A stretch of 61,241 nt of DNA, from positions 1 through 61,241 of the forward strand of contig NZ_JAJBUX010000118.1 of assembly GCF_020860125.1 (NCBI RefSeq), written 5' to 3'. Below the pieces are notes generated by a model that was not told where the DNA came from, made no database searches, and worked only from the letters and a program-made list of their open reading frames with translations. Source of the stretch: Cloacibacillus sp. (lineage in GTDB: Bacteria > Synergistota > Synergistia > Synergistales > Synergistaceae). The position numbers were made by a program, and so were the translations under genes. This document shows, one piece after another, positions 58,690 through 61,241 of this stretch (positions within the stretch are counted from its first letter, which is position 1; every line of letters starts with the position of its first letter).

Positions 58690-61241
58690 GTCACGCCCTC
58701 ACGGGCATGCTAGTTGAAACATATGTTCGGGGATATCAGGGTTAATTCGGATCGTCACGCCCTCACGGGCGTGCTAGTTGAAACTAATCCCATTTTCGTT
58801 AACCTCCCGCTTGTGATAGTCACGCCCTCACGGGCGTGCTAGTTGAAACGTCGTTGTTGTCATCTCATTACCCCCCTCACGTTGTCACGCCCTCACGGGC
58901 GTGCTAGTTGAAACAAATAGTTCCGCCTGTCCAAGCTCACGGCGCGGTCACGCCCTCACGGGCGTGCTAGTTGAAACTGCTGTTGAATCTGCTGTAGAAG
59001 TCGGGAGTCGCAGTCACGCCCTCACGGGCGTGCTAGTTGAAACATGTACAGTCCGTTTGCATTCTCGCCGCTCTCCACGTCACGCCCTCACGGGCGTGCT
59101 AGTTGAAACTTATTCTTGCCCGCGCGGTGGTGAGGCAGGACGAGTCACGCCCTCACGGGCGTGCTAGTTGAAACTATATAACCTTTTGCCGCCAGATCGT
59201 GCGAAATTGTCACGCCCTCACGGGCGTGCTAGTTGAAACAAATCTTGCACGTATGGAGGAATTGATTTCCCGTCACGCCCTCACGGGCGTGCTAGTTGAA
59301 ACCAAGTGCATCTGCAATAAGGCCAACTGATGTGGAGTCACGCCCTCACGGGCGTGCTAGTTGAAACTGACATAATTTCCAATAGTCGTTCCGTCAGTTC
59401 CGTCACGCCCTCACGGGCGTGCTAGTTGAAACGTGCCTGTGAAGCCCATCGCAAGAAGTGTGAAACCGTCACGCCCTCACGGGCGTGCTAGTTGAAACCT
59501 GATAGACGGGCTTGAAAAACTCCGCACGTTCGTCACGCCCTCACGGGCGTGCTAGTTGAAACCTGATGGACTGCCTGAAACGGTTCGACGGCGTGGGTCA
59601 CGCCCTCACGGGCGTGCTAGTTGAAACGTGGAATAAGATCGCAATGGTTATTGGGTCCTCGTCACGCCCTCACGGGCGTGCTAGTTGAAACACAGAAACC
59701 GGCCAGCCCCAAGTCAGCGAAACCGTCACGCCCTCACGGGCGTGCTAGTTGAAACTAGTTATGTTTACGATAAATATGTGTTTCCAGGTCACGCCCTCAC
59801 GGGCGTGCTAGTTGAAACTGGTGTGACAAGAATTAAATTAAAGTTTTTATGTCACGCCCTCACGGGCGTGCTAGTTGAAACATAGCGTTCGTATGTGACG
59901 CCGACCGCTCACATAGTCACGCCCTCACGGGCGTGCTAGTTGAAACCATTTCCATCCCTATCCACCGCCGCCCGGTGGCCTGTCACGCCCTCACGGGCGT
60001 GCTAGTTGAAACATTGAGGCGCGTACTAGCCATGCTCCTAAATCGTCACGCCCTCACGGGCGTGCTAGTTGAAACATGATCGCCAACATCGACCGAGACG
60101 TATTCTCTCCGTCACGCCCTCACGGGCGTGCTAGTTGAAACAGTAAAATATTCCTTGACCCTGTCCTGCATCCAGTCACGCCCTCACGGGCGTGCTAGTT
60201 GAAACATCCCATTTGTATCGGGCCCGCCATCGGAAGATGTCACGCCCTCACGGGCGTGCTAGTTGAAACGCGTAAATCCCGTCGCGCTCCTTCTCACGCA
60301 GATAGTCACTCCCTCACGGGCGTGCTAGTTGAAACTTGTCCAGAACGGGATACCGGCGGCAGTCGAAATGTCACGCCCTCACGGGCGTGCTAGTTGAAAC
60401 CACTACACCGCCGTCTTTTGCTTCAAGTATTTCGGTCACGCCCTCACGGGCGTGCTAGTTGAAACGATCCCCTTGCGGATTATACGGTTGGCGATCCCGT
60501 CACGCCCTCACGAGCGTGCTAGTTGAAACATGTCGTTGAAGCATGTCTGTTTGTACGCTTCGTGTCACGCCCTCACGGGCGTGCTAGTTGAAACAACGTG
60601 TCGGGGAAGAAACTGAAAGCGTGTATGGGTCACGCCCTCACGGGCGTGCTAGTTGAAACTCACTTCCTTAAAAAATAATAAAGCCCCGCCAGTTGTCACG
60701 CCCTCACGGGCGTGCTAGTTGAAACTTTGCGATATCGGAGATGCGCAGCGAAAGAAGGTGTCACGCCCTCACGGGCGTGCTAGTTGAAACCCGTAAATTG
60801 GCACATGAATTATTTTGCCCGAGTCACGCCCTCACGGGCGTGCTAGTTGAAACAGTTATGTTTACGATAAATATGTGTTTCCAGCTCGTCACGCCCTCAC
60901 GGGTGTGCTAGTTGAAACTTCTTCAAGGTAGCCGAGTTCCCAGGCTGTTTGGTCACGCCCTCACGGGCGTGCTAGTTGAAACTATGACCATGCGTCCGAA
61001 TGGTTCGGCTTCGGGGGTCACGCCCTCACGGGCGTGCTAGTTGAAACTCGACACAGGCTTTGCCTATTACGTGGCAGACCGTCACGCCCTCACGGGCGTG
61101 CTAGTTGAAACATGTCGTTGAAGCAGGTCTGTTTGTACGCCTCGGTCACGCCCTCACGGGCGTGCTAGTTGAAACTGTATTATGTTGCCGTGTTCGTCAA
61201 CCAGTGATAAGTCACGCCCTCACGGGCGTGCTAGTTGAAAC
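58690..61241 (+). CRISPR. Type I-C CRISPR array, 40 repeats and 39 spacers in the window
   Basis: Repeats are 31 bases, begin GTCACGCCC, hold a 7-bp hairpin CACGCCC/GGGCGTG and end CTAGTTGAAAC. Spacers are 32-35 bases. I located 40 repeat starts from 58690 to 61211, and the last repeat ends exactly at the window end, so the array probably continues. The repeat polarity and cas position place the leader on the left. Variant repeats are number 1 (G-to-A in the 3' stem arm), 26 (60305, G-to-T), 29 (60499, G-to-A) and 35 (60888, C-to-T). Two spacer pairs are near-duplicates. Confidence 0.99.

Noticed and set aside
58901..60393. Short frames inside the CRISPR array that repeat HALTGVLVET
   Set aside because: They are translations of the repeat itself, interrupted by spacers, not genes.

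Overview
This window looks like chromosomal DNA from an amino-acid-fermenting diderm anaerobe of the Synergistota, probably Cloacibacillus-like. The lineage is an inference. It rests on three secreted proteins that end in a Gly/Ser-rich stretch with one Cys, a hydrophobic helix and a basic tail (the Synergist-CTERM sorting signal), on a DUF3798 periplasmic protein, and on many amino-acid and peptide catabolism genes.

Layout. 0.2-12.5 kb (+ strand): peptide and amino-acid use: an ornithine cyclodeaminase-like protein, a DUF3798 periplasmic protein, M24 and M20 peptidases, a secreted papain-like protease, an AGCS amino-acid:cation symporter, a saccharopine dehydrogenase-like enzyme, an EutH-like permease and an Lrp regulator. 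12.6-20 kb (- strand): a Mg2+ transport block with two MgtA-type P-type ATPases, a receiver-less winged-helix regulator between them, small membrane and cytosolic proteins, and a possible MgtL-like leader ORF. 20-28.5 kb (- strand): a CGGC protein and an alpha-2-macroglobulin/PBP1C pair. 28.6-34.2 kb: RocB-like M20 peptidase, a second AGCS symporter, an F420-dehydrogenase-beta-like iron-sulfur protein, a decayed MATE tail, an Lrp gene broken by one amber codon, and tRNA-Thr. 34.3-40.3 kb: an acyl-CoA ligase behind a T-box whose specifier reads UAC (Tyr), a beta-helix surface protein, and a phenylacetate-CoA ligase/ACT pair behind a leader-peptide attenuator. 40.5-43.1 kb: a protein with only sigma region 2 and a surface protein whose start is separated from its body by a C9 tract. 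43.2-50.2 kb: GGGtGRT/IscU-like pair, phosphomannomutase, and a 1,314-bp tandem duplication that creates an in-frame phosphomannomutase/prepilin-peptidase chimera. 50.5-61.2 kb: a complete type I-C CRISPR-Cas locus (cas3-cas5c-cas8c-cas7c-cas4-cas1-cas2) with 40 repeats that run off the window end.

The most striking signal is upstream of cas3. An extended -10 promoter precedes a degenerate CRISPR repeat (50573-50602). The 14 nt that follow it match the cas3 promoter between its -35 and -10, next to a TTC PAM. The only mismatches are at positions 6 and 12, the bases that Cascade flips out of the guide-target duplex. This is what a CreR-type crRNA-like RNA, which lets Cascade repress its own operon, should look like.

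Other connecting themes are inferred. Two aryl/acyl-CoA ligases under amino-acid-responsive leaders (Tyr T-box; attenuator) suggest scavenging of aryl acids for aromatic amino-acid synthesis. Surface proteins with the Synergist-CTERM signal, one apparently phase-variable, suggest a changing cell surface.
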